From: Cohaesibacter celericrescens
Lineage (GTDB): Bacteria; Pseudomonadota; Alphaproteobacteria; Rhizobiales; Cohaesibacteraceae
DNA: 64,000 nucleotides
NCBI RefSeq assembly: GCF_002866925.1
Contig: NZ_PKUQ01000016.1
Coordinates: forward strand, 62,001-126,000
Reading direction: 5' to 3'
Both the position numbers and the translations under genes were made by a program. The notes beneath the pieces were generated by a model. It was not told the origin of the DNA. It worked only from the letters and a program-made list of their open reading frames with translations, and searched no databases. Each line of letters starts with the position of its first letter. Position 1 is the stretch's first letter. This document shows, piece by piece, positions 33,393 through 43,044 of this stretch.

Positions 33393-34943
33393 ATGACGGA
33401 TAAAATTCTCATCATTGACTTTGGCTCACAAGTTACGCAGTTGATTGCAAGGCGCGTGCGTGAGGCAGGTGTTTATTCCGAAATCGTACCGTTTCAAAGC
33501 GCTGAAAAAGCCTTTCATGAGATCAAGCCAAAAGGTGTGATTCTTTCGGGCGGACCCGCTTCAACAGCAGACATTGATTCTCCGCGTGCACCTCAGGCTA
33601 TTTTTGAGGCCGGTGTTCCTATCCTTGGCATTTGTTATGGTCAGATGACGCTTTGTGTCCAATCCGGAGGCAAAGCCGAAGGGTCGGATCATCGTGAGTT
33701 TGGACGGGCCTATGTTGAAGTCGTTGGCAAGAGCCCGCTGTTTCAGGGTGTTTGGGATAAAATCGGCTCCCGCCACGAAGTGTGGATGAGCCATGGCGAC
33801 CGGGTTGTTAAATTGCCCAAGGGCTTTGAAGTCATTGGTGTATCGGAGAATGCCCCTTTTGCTGCTTATGCTAACGAAGAAAAACGCCAATATGGTGTGA
33901 TGTTCCACCCCGAAGTGGTGCACACTCCAGATGGGGCCAAGCTGCTATCCAACTTCGTGCATCACATTTGTGGATGCGCCAATGATTGGACCATGGCGCA
34001 TTTCCGTGCTGATGCCATCAAAAAAATCCGCGATCAGGTCGGCGACAAGAAGGTGATTTGTGGGCTCTCCGGTGGTGTTGATTCTTCCGTCACCGCGGTT
34101 TTGATCCATGAAGCGATTGGTGAGCAGCTGACGTGCATCTATGTCGATTCTGGCCTGATGCGTTTGAATGAGAGCGAACAAGTGGTCTCATTGTTCCGCG
34201 AGCATTACAATATTCCGCTGGTGCATGTGGACGCATCCGAAATCTTTATTACTGCACTTGAAGGCCAGTCTGATCCTGAGCGCAAGCGCAAGATCATTGG
34301 CGGCTTATTTATTGACGTGTTTGAAGATGAAGCCGAAAGCATCGGTGGAGCTGACTTTTTGGCGCAGGGAACACTCTATCCCGATGTTATTGAGTCTGTG
34401 TCTTTTACCGGCGGGCCTTCGGTTACGATCAAATCGCACCACAATGTGGGCGGCCTTCCCGAACGCATGAATATGGAACTGGTCGAGCCGCTGCGTGAGC
34501 TGTTCAAGGATGAAGTGCGGGCACTGGGCCGCGAGTTGGGTCTGCCAAGTGACTTTGTCGGACGGCATCCGTTCCCTGGACCGGGCCTTGCAATTCGTTG
34601 CCCGGGTGGAATCTCTCGCGAGAAGCTTGATATTCTGCGTCAGGCTGATGCGATCTATCTTGATGAAATTCGCAAGGCGGGCCTTTATGATGTTATCTGG
34701 CAAGCCTTTGCTGTGCTGCTGCCTGTTCAGACCGTTGGTGTGATGGGCGACGGCCGGACCTATGAGTCTGTGTGTGCTTTGCGTGCGGTCACATCCGTTG
34801 ATGGCATGACCGCCGATTTCTATCATTTTGATATGAACTTTCTTTCCAAGGCCGCAACCCGCATCATTAATGAGGTCAAAGGCATCAATCGTGTGGTCTA
34901 TGACGTCACCTCCAAACCTCCTGGCACCATTGAGTGGGAATAG
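33393..34943 (+). CDS. guaA: GMP synthase (glutamine-hydrolysing)
   Basis: A 516-residue GMP synthase, which aminates XMP to GMP. The N-terminal glutamine amidotransferase has catalytic Cys in LGICYGQM and the His/Glu pair in MFHPEVVHT. The ATP pyrophosphatase P-loop is [13 protein letters not shown]. The C-terminal dimerisation domain runs from [20 protein letters not shown] sequence ([21 protein letters not shown]) through [12 protein letters not shown] to the ending [13 protein letters not shown]. The ATG at 33393 follows GGATTGAG. Functionally paired with guaB at 8.4 kb. Confidence 0.98.
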   Translation: MTDKILIIDFGSQVTQLIARRVREAGVYSEIVPFQSAEKAFHEIKPKGVILSGGPASTADIDSPRAPQAIFEAGVPILGICYGQMTLCVQSGGKAEGSDHREFGRAYVEVVGKSPLFQGVWDKIGSRHEVWMSHGDRVVKLPKGFEVIGVSENAPFAAYANEEKRQYGVMFHPEVVHTPDGAKLLSNFVHHICGCANDWTMAHFRADAIKKIRDQVGDKKVICGLSGGVDSSVTAVLIHEAIGEQLTCIYVDSGLMRLNESEQVVSLFREHYNIPLVHVDASEIFITALEGQSDPERKRKIIGGLFIDVFEDEAESIGGADFLAQGTLYPDVIESVSFTGGPSVTIKSHHNVGGLPERMNMELVEPLRELFKDEVRALGRELGLPSDFVGRHPFPGPGLAIRCPGGISREKLDILRQADAIYLDEIRKAGLYDVIWQAFAVLLPVQTVGVMGDGRTYESVCALRAVTSVDGMTADFYHFDMNFLSKAATRIINEVKGINRVVYDVTSKPPGTIEWE

Positions 34944-35052
34944 GCTTATTCCTGAAAGAAGCTAACAGGATTGTTTGTCGCCACCCCTGAGGCCCAAGTG
35001 TAGTGGCGCGGGTTGGGTGCTTGGGTGGTGCTGCGTTTGGAAGGTAACGTTG

Positions 35053-35703
35053 ATGCTAAGCTCGGAAACCAAAGACGAGATTTTTGATCTTATTGGACAG
35101 ACGGTAACGCCTCGTCTGTCCGATCAATTGCGGTTTGTGCTAGAAATCGACAAGCTCAAAACGATCATCCGTCAAACACCTTTACTCGACATTTCACGCC
35201 GCGAGAATGATGCTGAGCATTCTTGGCATTTGGCGATGATGGCGATGATGTTAGCTGAATATGCTGCGCCGGACGTGCGTCTTGAGCGTGTTCTGCGCAT
35301 GGTACTGATCCATGATATCGTTGAGATCGATGCAGGCGATACCTTTTTGTATGACGCGACAGCCGAGGCAGGGCAGGAGGAGCGTGAACAGAAAGCGGCA
35401 GATCGCTTGTTTGGTTTGCTGCCAAAGGAGCAAGCGGTCGAGTTCCGTTCATTGTGGGATGAGTTTGAGGCCCATCAAAGTCCAGACGCACGCTTTGCAC
35501 GCACGATGGACCGTATGCAGCCATTTCTCCACAATGTCTTTACGGGCGGTCACTCTTGGAAGCATCACGGTGTGACGGCTGATCAAGTGCAAAAGCGCAT
35601 GGCTGTGATTGCTGATGGATCTACTCTGCTGCACGGGCTTGTGACAAGGCTCATTGAAGAGTCTGTTGCACGTGGATTTTTGTTGCCCAGTTCCTCCGAC
35701 TGA
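35053..35703 (+). CDS. HD-domain phosphohydrolase (YfbR-like)
   Basis: A 216-residue HD protein. The metal-binding motifs are visible: H in DAEHSWHLAMMAMMLAEYA, HD in LIHDIVEIDAGD and a later D in RFARTMDRMQPFLHN. The family includes 5'-deoxynucleotidase YfbR and related nucleotide hydrolases. The ATG at 35053 (MLSSETKDEI) has GGAAGG about 11 bases upstream; an upstream in-frame start at 34975 is Trp/Cys rich and unlikely. It follows guaA after 109 bases, which may hint at a role in nucleotide metabolism, but the substrate is unknown. Confidence 0.87.
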   Translation: MLSSETKDEIFDLIGQTVTPRLSDQLRFVLEIDKLKTIIRQTPLLDISRRENDAEHSWHLAMMAMMLAEYAAPDVRLERVLRMVLIHDIVEIDAGDTFLYDATAEAGQEEREQKAADRLFGLLPKEQAVEFRSLWDEFEAHQSPDARFARTMDRMQPFLHNVFTGGHSWKHHGVTADQVQKRMAVIADGSTLLHGLVTRLIEESVARGFLLPSSSD

Positions 35704-35767
35704 TGGACTGAAGGACAGACCTGTTTTGTAGCGTTCAGACACATTCATTGTTCCGCGCACCAAAGAA

Positions 35768-35806
35768 AAAGCGCGAACCCGAGGGAGGAACCCGGGTCGC
35801 GCTTTG
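35768..35806 (+). terminator. Terminator-like hairpin after the HD gene
   Basis: AAAGCGCGAACCCG pairs with CGGGTCGCGCTTT with one bulged A. It has only a short T run, but A residues on the other side could let it serve the converging L,D-transpeptidase gene too. Confidence 0.65.
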
Positions 35807-35867
35807 CATTTGTCGCTCGGTGGTTCGATCAAGGGAGGAAGTCGATCGCCGTTCGACAAAATTCGGG

Positions 35868-36416
35868 TTAGTTTGAGATGACCACGCTGGCTGCTTTCAT
35901 GCCGCCAGATCGTTTGATCAGATTGAACAAGATTTTGGCATTCTTGGGATGCAATCGAACGCAGCCGTGGGACGCTGGGCGGCCCAGACGCGAGATGGCG
36001 TTGGTGCCATGAATGGCCCATCCTTTATGAAAAAAGACAGAGTGGGGCATCGGCGCATTGTTATATTTGCGCGAACGCCACATTGTATGCATGCGATAGG
36101 GAGCATACTGGCCGCGTGGTGTGTAATATCCGCGCCCACCCGTGGAGACTTTCCAACTGTGTGTAATGAGCCCATTTACATATACATTCATGCGCTGTTC
36201 GGAAATGTCAATCCTTGCAACAACGGGGGCTTCTGGAATGCTGGTGTCTTTGGATGCCGAATTGCCAAGCAGTGTCAATGATCCGCGCAAGGCTGGTTGG
36301 CTGTTGGCGGGTTTGTTGATATCTGTTTCCGCTGCAGGTGCCTTCGATGTTGTGGCAAGCGCCTGCCCAGTAAGGGCCAAAACAAAAAATAACGATGTAA
36401 CAATTTTCAATGACAT
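35868..36416 (-). CDS. L,D-transpeptidase (ErfK/YbiS/YcfS/YnhG family)
   Basis: A 182-residue exported peptidoglycan L,D-transpeptidase with a signal peptide (MSLKIVTSLFFVLALTGQALA). The YkuD domain covers about residues 65-180: VVARIDISEQRMNVYVNG, the catalytic His in WAIHGTNAISRLG and the active-site SHGCVRLHPKNA. It forms 3-3 cross-links or attaches proteins to peptidoglycan. GGGAGG precedes the ATG. A paralogue lies directly upstream on the same strand (36605-37093). Confidence 0.94.
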   Translation of the reverse strand: MSLKIVTSLFFVLALTGQALATTSKAPAAETDINKPANSQPALRGSLTLLGNSASKDTSIPEAPVVARIDISEQRMNVYVNGLITHSWKVSTGGRGYYTPRGQYAPYRMHTMWRSRKYNNAPMPHSVFFHKGWAIHGTNAISRLGRPASHGCVRLHPKNAKILFNLIKRSGGMKAASVVISN

Positions 36417-36604
36417 GGTCCAACCTCCCTATTTGAATGCTGCGGGTTCCTTTTGAACACTGTCAGGGCGCGCGCTAAATATTGATTGAATGGCAAGGTG
36501 AAAAGTCGAAATTGGCGCTATATTCTTGCGGTTTTGGTTAAGAAAACCTTGTTTATCGCTTTCGTTATACTTGGTTCGGGGAGCCTGATTTTATCAAGAT
36601 TTTA

Positions 36605-37093
36605 CTATCTTTGAATGGTTATCTTGGTGTTTTTGGGCCCATTTGCCTGAACAAGTGCGAAAAGCTGGCGCGCATTCTTGGGGTGCAGGCGAATGCAGCC
36701 GTGGGAAGCGGGTCTGCCCAATTGTTTGGTGGCATTTGTTCCATGGATGGCATAGCCACCGTAGAAAAAAATTGAGTAGGGCATGGGAGAGCCATGGTAT
36801 TTTTTGGAGAAATATCTTTTATACATCCGAGTTGGGCGGAAGTTTCCCGTGGGTGTGCGATAGCCTCGACGGGCGGTCGAGACAGACCAGCTGTGCTTGC
36901 GTCCACCATTGACTGACACATACATTTTCTGGCTCGAAATGTCGATTTTGACCCGCACCGTACCCGCCGTTGCTGTGTTGGCCGATACCAAAAGAAAGAT
37001 TGAGCAAACCAGTCCCACTGTAGCGCGTGTTAAAACTTGAACTGAGGATTTACACTGTCTTTGAAAGTGCTTGAGAGCAATCAAATTGAACAT
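36605..37093 (-). CDS. L,D-transpeptidase (YkuD domain), second copy
   Basis: A 162-residue exported L,D-transpeptidase, similar to its neighbour. An N-terminal signal or anchor (VGLVCSIFLLVSANTATAG) is followed by VKIDISSQKMYVSVNGG, YAIHGTNATKQLGRPASHGCIRLHPKNARQLF with catalytic His and Cys, and a short C-terminus. It lacks the 40-residue spacer of the other copy. The start at 37093 has a weak ribosome site, so it is uncertain by several residues. The two genes are separated by 188 bases and look like a tandem duplication. Confidence 0.9.
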   Translation of the reverse strand: MFNLIALKHFQRQCKSSVQVLTRATVGLVCSIFLLVSANTATAGTVRVKIDISSQKMYVSVNGGRKHSWSVSTARRGYRTPTGNFRPTRMYKRYFSKKYHGSPMPYSIFFYGGYAIHGTNATKQLGRPASHGCIRLHPKNARQLFALVQANGPKNTKITIQR

Positions 37094-37330
37094 GGTCTAT
37101 GTGCTTTCAGTTCATGCTTTAAAATCCGATGCCTAGCGGGCAAGCCTCTAAATATGGACCTGTCAATGGAATTGAACCGATTGGATGATTATCAAGAATT
37201 ATTCCAATGAACCTTAAGCTATAAAAGCTCGTAATTACACTTAATGCAAATCATAAAATGGTGAGTTAATGTGGCTGTGTTTCTCAAAAGCCTAAAGTAA
37301 ATGCATGGAGAGACCTGACGGATCGCCAGT

Positions 37331-37687
37331 TCATTTTTTCTTCTGTTTTTCAAGCAACTCGGCACATCTTATGCAGTGGGATGCTGCGGGATCTATTTCT
37401 AATCGCTTTAATGAAATTTCTGCATCACATTCAATGCAATAGCCAAAATCGCCTTGTTCCAACCGTTTGACAGCTTGCTCAATCCGTTGCAACTCAAGCA
37501 CACGGCGCCTTTCGGCTTCCTCTGCCATGGCTTGGCCTTGCAATGCATCCATTCGAGACAGGCGACCGACACTTTGTTGGTCCAGAGATACCACAGTGCG
37601 GGAATCCTTTGATAGGTCGCTTGATGCGACTATTTCGATGCGTTTGCCTTCCAATAAATCCAGTGCGGTCTTCGGCGAAATGGGCAT
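37331..37687 (-). CDS. TraR/DksA-family C4 zinc-finger protein
   Basis: A 118-residue DksA/TraR-type protein. A coiled-coil helix (about residues 38-78, MDALQGQAMAEEAERRRVLELQRIEQAVKRLEQGDFG) is followed by a four-cysteine zinc finger: C84, C87, C105, C108 in YCIEC...HCIRC. DksA proteins bind the RNA polymerase secondary channel; the short form here is likely to be a DksA-like regulator, but the acidic DxxDxA tip was not seen. GGGAG precedes the ATG at 37687. Monocistronic. Confidence 0.9.
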   Translation of the reverse strand: MPISPKTALDLLEGKRIEIVASSDLSKDSRTVVSLDQQSVGRLSRMDALQGQAMAEEAERRRVLELQRIEQAVKRLEQGDFGYCIECDAEISLKRLEIDPAASHCIRCAELLEKQKKK

Positions 37688-38050
37688 GAATATCTCCCGT
37701 GTTGCAAAGATATGGTATTGGCAATAAAGCATTGATAGACAGGAAGGTCTACTTGACAGATTGAAGCTTTTGATCGTTTTTACTTACAAATATCCCGGTG
37801 AACTTTCCCATAGGGTGGGCTAGATACTGTGGAAGGTCAATTGCTTTCGGTTTTTGGTGATCGGTGGTGTTTTTTTGGGAAGGCTGGGGTAGCGAGGTTG
37901 AAGCGTCACTCGATTGGGAAAATTTCATGAGTTGAAGCTTCAACAATTGACTTATGGCAAGTCAATGGATACCGCTTTTCTGCAATGAAAGAGACGAGTG
38001 TGATTGCCTCCTTTGTTCGTTTGTCTGCTTAGCTGTATTTGGAGATCCGT
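37688..38050. other. Intergenic region between the zinc-finger gene and the second nnrU-like gene
   Basis: It holds a 14-base palindrome GTTGAAGCTTCAAC at 37931-37944. A minus-strand open frame (37749-37946) has no ribosome site and is not called. Nothing else is recognised. Confidence 0.4.
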
Positions 38051-38620
38051 ATGTTCATGTTGCTTGTTGGAATTGTTCTGTTTTTGGCCATACATCTGGT
38101 TCCTCAGAAGCCGGACTTGAAGGCTTCCTTGATTGCCAAACTCGGAACTGGCGGCTATCGCGGTCTGCATGGAGTGGTTGCGCTGGTTTCTGTCGTCCTG
38201 ATTGTTGTTGGTTATTTTGAAGCGCGCGGTGAAGTGGATTTATGGTATCCGCCTTATTGGACCCGTCATCTGGCGGCAACATTGATGTTGATTGCTTCAA
38301 TCCTTGTTTTTGCGGCTCCCTTTTCGGGAAAGATCAAGGAAAAACTGACATCTCCGCTGTCTGTCGCTTTGAAAATATGGGCGTTTTCCCATTTGATCGC
38401 CAATGGTACACTCGCTGACGTTATTCTGTTTGGCTTTTTCTTGCTGTTTGCTGTTTCCTACCGGATTTCCCTGAAGAAGCGCATTAAAGCTGGCTTGGTG
38501 TCCATTCCCAAGGGGCGTTGGCTGTATGATGCTTATGCTGTTGTGCTTGGACTGGCGTTCTATGCGGTGATGGTGCTTTGGCTGCATGAGTGGGCCTTTG
38601 ATGTCAGTCCTCTTTTCTAG
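38051..38620 (+). CDS. NnrU family membrane protein, second copy
   Basis: A 189-residue integral membrane protein of the NnrU family, with the pattern MFMLLVGIVLFLAIHLVP, GGYRGLHGVVALVSVVLIVVGY, PPYWTRHLAATLMLIASILVF and KIWAFSHLIANGTLADVILFG. The ATG at 38051 has GGAG 6 bases upstream. It is clearly diverged from the copy at 1536. It stands alone; a relation to denitrification cannot be deduced here. Confidence 0.86.
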   Translation: MFMLLVGIVLFLAIHLVPQKPDLKASLIAKLGTGGYRGLHGVVALVSVVLIVVGYFEARGEVDLWYPPYWTRHLAATLMLIASILVFAAPFSGKIKEKLTSPLSVALKIWAFSHLIANGTLADVILFGFFLLFAVSYRISLKKRIKAGLVSIPKGRWLYDAYAVVLGLAFYAVMVLWLHEWAFDVSPLF

Positions 38621-38994
38621 CGCTGCTTTTTTGGTTGACGGTTGGGGCTTATATCTGTGTGCAACCCAATTGCTGCCACATTGCCCATGGATGTAAGCAA
38701 TGAAGTGGGTATATGTGCGCTGAATGCTCGGGTTTGACCTGTTCTATTGGACAGGAAATGTGCAGTAGAGGCATTTATAGGGCAGTATCCTCACAGAAAC
38801 GCAGAGCAGTGATTGCGTCGTGCTTTTGGACCGGTTAATGTCCGCCGAAAGAAATGCAGTTTTGCCGAAATTTTTTCGGTGTTATAGCGTGTTGGAATTT
38901 GTGTGACTTTATAAGTCACAGAGCCTTTACGTGCAAAAGCAAGATGAATGCGAAATGTGATTGAAAAATCCAGTTTCGCTGTAAGCGAGGAAGA
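38621..38994. other. Upstream region of the yfgM-bamB-der operon
   Basis: A 374-base region. It has a hairpin CCGAAA-N3-TTTCGG at about 38868-38882 and a perfect operator-like palindrome at 38902-38920 (TGTGACTT-TAT-AAGTCACA). No gene recognised. Confidence 0.5.
38902..38920. promoter_or_regulatory. Operator-like palindrome upstream of yfgM-bamB
   Basis: Two perfect 8-base arms TGTGACTT and AAGTCACA separated by TAT, 75 bases before the yfgM ATG. The half site resembles that of CRP/FNR- or FadR/GntR-type regulators; which one cannot be said. Confidence 0.5.
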
Positions 38995-39675
38995 ATGTCT
39001 GAGTCCGATTTTATTCGTGAAGTTGATGAAGAGATGCGTAACGAGCAGCTCAAGAAAATGTGGGATAAATTCGGGCCATACGTTATTGGTTTTGCGTTGT
39101 TGATCGTTCTGGGGACTGCTGCCAGTAAGGGGTATGACTATTGGCGCACCACCCAGTCAGCCAAATCAGGGGATGCTTTCATCGAAGCGATCGCATTGTC
39201 AGACAGTGGTAATTCGGAACAGGCAATTGCTGCGCTCGAAACCCTCAAGACATCCGGCTTCGGCGGTTACCCCCTCTTGGCTGAAATGCGCATTGCTGCG
39301 GAAAAGTCTGCAATGGGGGATGTTGATGATGCAATCGCGCTCTACTCATCTGTTGCAAACAATGCCGATTATGACGTCGTTATTCAGGATTTGGCTCGGA
39401 TTCGCGCCAATGTCCTGATGCTTGATCAAGGCAAGGCCGACGATGTGATCTTGCAATTGTCCGGGCAGATGGATGGCGGTGCTTTCCGCCATACCGCTCG
39501 TGAACTTGTGCTGTTGGCTTATCTGGAAAACAAAGCATTTGCGGAAGCCCTGCCTATTGCGGATCGTGTTGTCGCCGACGCAGAAACGCCAACGCAGCTT
39601 CGGCAACGAGCTGAAGTATATGCCAGCTATATCAGATCAAAAATTGTTGTCGATTCCAAGGAGTCCGCTCAATGA
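38995..39675 (+). CDS. YfgM-like TPR protein associated with outer-membrane assembly
   Basis: A 226-residue membrane-anchored protein: a cytosolic helix (ESDFIREVDEEMRNEQLKKMWDKFG), one TM segment (PYVIGFALLIVLGTAASKGY) and a periplasmic TPR-like domain. This is the YfgM/ancillary SecYEG translocon subunit layout. GAGGAAGA precedes the ATG. It overlaps bamB by ATGA, the same order as E. coli yfgM-bamB-der, supporting a role in periplasmic chaperoning of outer-membrane proteins. Confidence 0.88.
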   Translation: MSESDFIREVDEEMRNEQLKKMWDKFGPYVIGFALLIVLGTAASKGYDYWRTTQSAKSGDAFIEAIALSDSGNSEQAIAALETLKTSGFGGYPLLAEMRIAAEKSAMGDVDDAIALYSSVANNADYDVVIQDLARIRANVLMLDQGKADDVILQLSGQMDGGAFRHTARELVLLAYLENKAFAEALPIADRVVADAETPTQLRQRAEVYASYIRSKIVVDSKESAQ

Positions 39676-41039
39676 TGACGCATTGCCGCACCAAATCCAA
39701 CGGATGTCAGACCAAAGGACCTTTGGTTTTGGCGGTGATCATGCTTGCTGGTGCTCTGGTGGGATGCTCCAGTGTGGGGGACCTTGCGGGAGACATAAAT
39801 CCTTTCAAGGCTAAAGAAACGCAGTTGCCAGGTGAGCGCAAAACGCTATTTGAGAATGCTGCTGTGGGAAAAGCGGAAGATTCCAGCCCTGTATCAATTT
39901 CGGGTGCTGTGGCATTTTCGTCTTGGGTGCAGGCTGGGGGACCACTCGGCAATAATCCACCGCATGTGTCCTATAGCGGGCAGGGCGCGCGGATCTGGAG
40001 CACCAATGCTGCTGTTAGTGGTGGCGAAAGTGATGAGCGGGCAGGAGCCCGTCCGGTTTCTATTGGCGGTCGGGTTGCTGTTTATAGTCCTGACGGCAAG
40101 GTTTCTGTTTTCAATGCTTCAAACGGAGGGCGCGTTTGGTCTGTATCTGTGCGACCTCAGAATGAAAAAGGCATTGCCCCTGGCGGTGCTGTGACAATCG
40201 ACGGTTCGCGCGTTTATGCCTCGACAGGCTTCAGCGAACTTGTTGCGCTGGAAGGCGGCTCGGGTCGTCGGCTCTGGACATTCCAGCTGGATGCACCTGC
40301 GCGTGGTGCGCCTGTTGTGGTTGGCGGAAAAGTGTTGGCCGTGACGGCGACCAATTCCATTTATGCTGTCAATGTATCGGACGGAACCGAAATCTGGTCA
40401 TTCAACGGTATCCCTGAAGGTGCCGGCCTTATTGGGTCGGGGTCTCCTGCTGTGAGTGGCAATCTCGTGTTATTCTCTGGCTCATCGGGCGAGTTGGTGG
40501 CGCTTGACTTGAAAACCGGCGATATGCGCTGGTCTGATAGTGTTGTTCAGGGCAGCCGCCGCTTTGCTGTTTCTGGCATATCGTCTATTGCGGGTGGTCC
40601 GGTCGTCTCTGATGGTGTGGCTTATGTCGCCAGCGTCAGTGGTAAACTTGTTGCCTTGCGCGTCAAGGATGGCGAGCGGGTTTGGGATCGGTCAATCGGT
40701 TCAATGCATGCTCCTGCCGTGTCTGGCAACACCGTCTTCGTGGTTGATCTGGATGACAACGTGATTGCGCTCAACCGGAAAACGGGCAAAATTCGCTGGT
40801 CAAGTCAGCTTCCGTCCGTTAGAAGCAAGAAAAAGAGATCCAGCTGGGCGGGGCCCGTGCTTGCCGGTGGCAGCCTTTGGTTTGCATCCAGTGAAGGACA
40901 GTTGGCCGCAATGAGCCCGCAGTCCGGTCAGGTCAAACTGACAAAAGATATCAATGATCCGGTCTTTATTGCTCCGATTGCGGTGGGTGGTCGTTTGATC
41001 ACGCTGAGTGGTTCTGGCAAGCTGTCCGCTTTTAATTAG
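39672..41039 (+). CDS. bamB: Outer-membrane protein assembly lipoprotein BamB (PQQ beta-propeller)
   Basis: A 455-residue lipoprotein with a lipobox LVGC around residue 33 and a beta-propeller of repeated PQQ-like units, for example GRVAVYSPDGKVSVFNASNGGRVWSV, VVVGGKVLAVTATNSIYAVNVSDGTEIWSF and DDNVIALNRKTGKIRWSSQL. BamB supports BamA in inserting outer-membrane beta-barrels. It starts inside the yfgM stop codon (ATGA). Weak hairpin after the stop. The N-terminal MMTHCRTKSNGCQTKG extension before the signal peptide is longer than usual. Confidence 0.92.
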   Translation: MMTHCRTKSNGCQTKGPLVLAVIMLAGALVGCSSVGDLAGDINPFKAKETQLPGERKTLFENAAVGKAEDSSPVSISGAVAFSSWVQAGGPLGNNPPHVSYSGQGARIWSTNAAVSGGESDERAGARPVSIGGRVAVYSPDGKVSVFNASNGGRVWSVSVRPQNEKGIAPGGAVTIDGSRVYASTGFSELVALEGGSGRRLWTFQLDAPARGAPVVVGGKVLAVTATNSIYAVNVSDGTEIWSFNGIPEGAGLIGSGSPAVSGNLVLFSGSSGELVALDLKTGDMRWSDSVVQGSRRFAVSGISSIAGGPVVSDGVAYVASVSGKLVALRVKDGERVWDRSIGSMHAPAVSGNTVFVVDLDDNVIALNRKTGKIRWSSQLPSVRSKKKRSSWAGPVLAGGSLWFASSEGQLAAMSPQSGQVKLTKDINDPVFIAPIAVGGRLITLSGSGKLSAFN

Positions 41040-41074
41040 GCCTGCAGCGACCTATATATGGATCTACCTTATTG

Positions 41075-41102
41075 CCCCGGACGTGCTTCGTCATGTCCGG
41101 GG
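41075..41102 (+). terminator. Hairpin between bamB and der
   Basis: CCCCGGAC pairs with GTCCGGGG over a 12-base loop, with only TT after it. Possibly a partial terminator. Confidence 0.5.
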
Positions 41103-41238
41103 TTCTGTGCTATTTGATGGGCATAAGAAATGCGTTGATTTCTACCTGCCCCTTTGCGTAATCATGCAAGCTGGACGTGCTGTTTGAAGCCGGTCCTGCG
41201 TATATTGGTTTTGATTGCGCCATATTGGACTAAGTGTG

Positions 41239-42684
41239 ATGAGACTGAATGTGGCCATCGTTGGCCGACCGAATGTTGGTAAATCGACCCTGTTCAACCG
41301 TTTGGTTGGCAAAAAGCTGGCTCTGGTGGATGACCGGCCGGGGGTTACGCGTGATCGCCGCGAAAGCGAAGCACGTCTGGGTGATATGACCATCAATATT
41401 ATTGATACGGCCGGACTTGAAGTCGCGGGCGAGGATGCTCTTGAAACGCGTATGCGTCTTCAGACCGAAGAAGCAGTCGCTATGTCGGATGTCATTCTGT
41501 TTATGATTGATGCCCGCGCCGGTATCACGCCGATGGATGAGTATTTTGCCAACGTGGCGCGTAAATCTGGCAAACCAACCATTTTGCTTGCCAATAAATC
41601 CGAGGGGCGCAAAGCTGATGCAGGGTTTTATGACTCTTATTCGTTGGGGCTAGGCGATCCGGTTACGTTGTCTGCCGAGCATGGTATCGGCATGTCCGAG
41701 CTCTATGAGCAGCTGGTCAAGTATGAAGAAATCAAGCTCAAAGAGCTTGGCATCTCGCACGAAGAAATGCAGTTGTTGGCCATGGATGATGGCCCAGAGG
41801 TCAACGTCAGCATCGAAGATGGCGAGTCGGAAGTACCACTTTACGATCCGACCAAGCCTCTGCGTGTTGCGATTGTCGGTCGTCCGAACGCTGGTAAATC
41901 AACGATAATCAATCATATTATTGGCCAAGAACGTCTGTTGACCGGACCCGAGGCGGGCATTACGCGCGATTCTATTTCGGTGAATTGGGAATGGAACGAC
42001 CGTAAATTCAAATTGTTTGATACAGCCGGCATGCGCAAGAAAGCGCGTGTTCAGGAAAAGTTGGAAAAGCTTTCCGTATCTGATGCTCTGCGTTCCATCC
42101 AGTTTGCTGAAGTGGTTGTGGTGACGCTTGACGTGACGATCCCGTTTGAAAAGCAGGATTTGCAGATTGCAGATCTTGTGGGCCGTGAAGGGCGAGCTAT
42201 CGTCATAGCGCTCAACAAGTGGGATTTGGTCGACAATCCGCAGGAAAAACTTGCCGAATTGCGTGAGAAGGCCACCAGACTTTTGCCGCAAATGCGCAAC
42301 GTGCCACTGGTGCCTATTTCCGGTTTGACCGGCAAAAATTTGGATCGTTTGTTGCAATCTGTTCTGGATATCTACGAAATCTGGAATATGCGCATTTCGA
42401 CATCGCGCCTGAACCGCTGGCTGCTGAATGTAACCAAACACCATCCGCCGCCCGGCGTGGCAGGTCGCCGCATCAAAATTCGCTACGCAACCCAAATTAA
42501 GGCGCGTCCGCCGACCTTTGTGGTGTTTTGCTCGCGACCTGATGCGTTGCCTGAGAGCTATACGCGTTATTTGCTCAATGATTTGCGGGCTACGTTTAAA
42601 ATTCCTGCGGTGCCGGTGCGTATGCTGATGCGTAAGGGTGAAAATCCTTATGCTGCAAAAGCTGCAAAAAGAAAAATTCACTAA
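41239..42684 (+). CDS. der: Ribosome-assembly GTPase Der (EngA)
   Basis: A 481-residue double GTPase needed for 50S ribosome assembly. GTPase 1 has [24 protein letters not shown] and the G3/G4 motifs DTAG and NKSE. GTPase 2 starts at about residue 213 with [12 protein letters not shown], then [18 protein letters not shown] and NKWD. The C-terminal KH-like domain includes [14 protein letters not shown]. The ATG at 41239 has no obvious ribosome site; the GTG one codon upstream is an alternative. Third gene of the yfgM-bamB-der set. Confidence 0.97.
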   Translation: MRLNVAIVGRPNVGKSTLFNRLVGKKLALVDDRPGVTRDRRESEARLGDMTINIIDTAGLEVAGEDALETRMRLQTEEAVAMSDVILFMIDARAGITPMDEYFANVARKSGKPTILLANKSEGRKADAGFYDSYSLGLGDPVTLSAEHGIGMSELYEQLVKYEEIKLKELGISHEEMQLLAMDDGPEVNVSIEDGESEVPLYDPTKPLRVAIVGRPNAGKSTIINHIIGQERLLTGPEAGITRDSISVNWEWNDRKFKLFDTAGMRKKARVQEKLEKLSVSDALRSIQFAEVVVVTLDVTIPFEKQDLQIADLVGREGRAIVIALNKWDLVDNPQEKLAELREKATRLLPQMRNVPLVPISGLTGKNLDRLLQSVLDIYEIWNMRISTSRLNRWLLNVTKHHPPPGVAGRRIKIRYATQIKARPPTFVVFCSRPDALPESYTRYLLNDLRATFKIPAVPVRMLMRKGENPYAAKAAKRKIH

Positions 42685-43044
42685 AATCAAAAGGCGATCA
42701 TGGTCTGCATGATCGCCGCATCGCTCCTGCGTAATAATGTTTGGAAAAATACCGCTGTTTTGTGGTTTTATGACCATAGGATGACGGGTTTTTCCATAGT
42801 TTTGCGCAAATCTGTATGGCAACCCCAAGAGCAGGTGTGTATAACTCCATTCGATCGGCCCTTTTGACGTTAGGATAATCAGGCCGGTTTTTGTGTTTAC
42901 TGGGTTTCCCAGTTCTCAGAGTGTATTCAAATTTTCTTTGAAGAGCTCTGAGTTGTGTTTGCCGCATATTTTTGTCGCAATCAGGCATCGTCATTTGGAA
43001 AGTGTCTGATTGTGAATATGCTTAGTAAAGTGAAAGAGGGTAAA
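42685..43044. other. Intergenic region with two hairpins before the DAHP synthase gene
   Basis: It contains a 10-bp perfect hairpin after der (42693-42717, GGCGATCATG-N5-CATGATCGCC) and a two-stem structure at 42915-42952. The rest shows nothing recognised. Confidence 0.55.
42693..42717 (+). terminator. Hairpin after der
   Basis: Perfect 10-bp stem GGCGATCATG / CATGATCGCC with a 5-base loop, 8 bases after the der stop. It lacks a T run, so it may act as a processing or 3'-stability hairpin. Confidence 0.55.

Noticed and set aside
37749..37946. Minus-strand open frame of 65 codons
   Set aside because: No ribosome binding site before its starts and no family resemblance; the 5' part lies in a palindrome.
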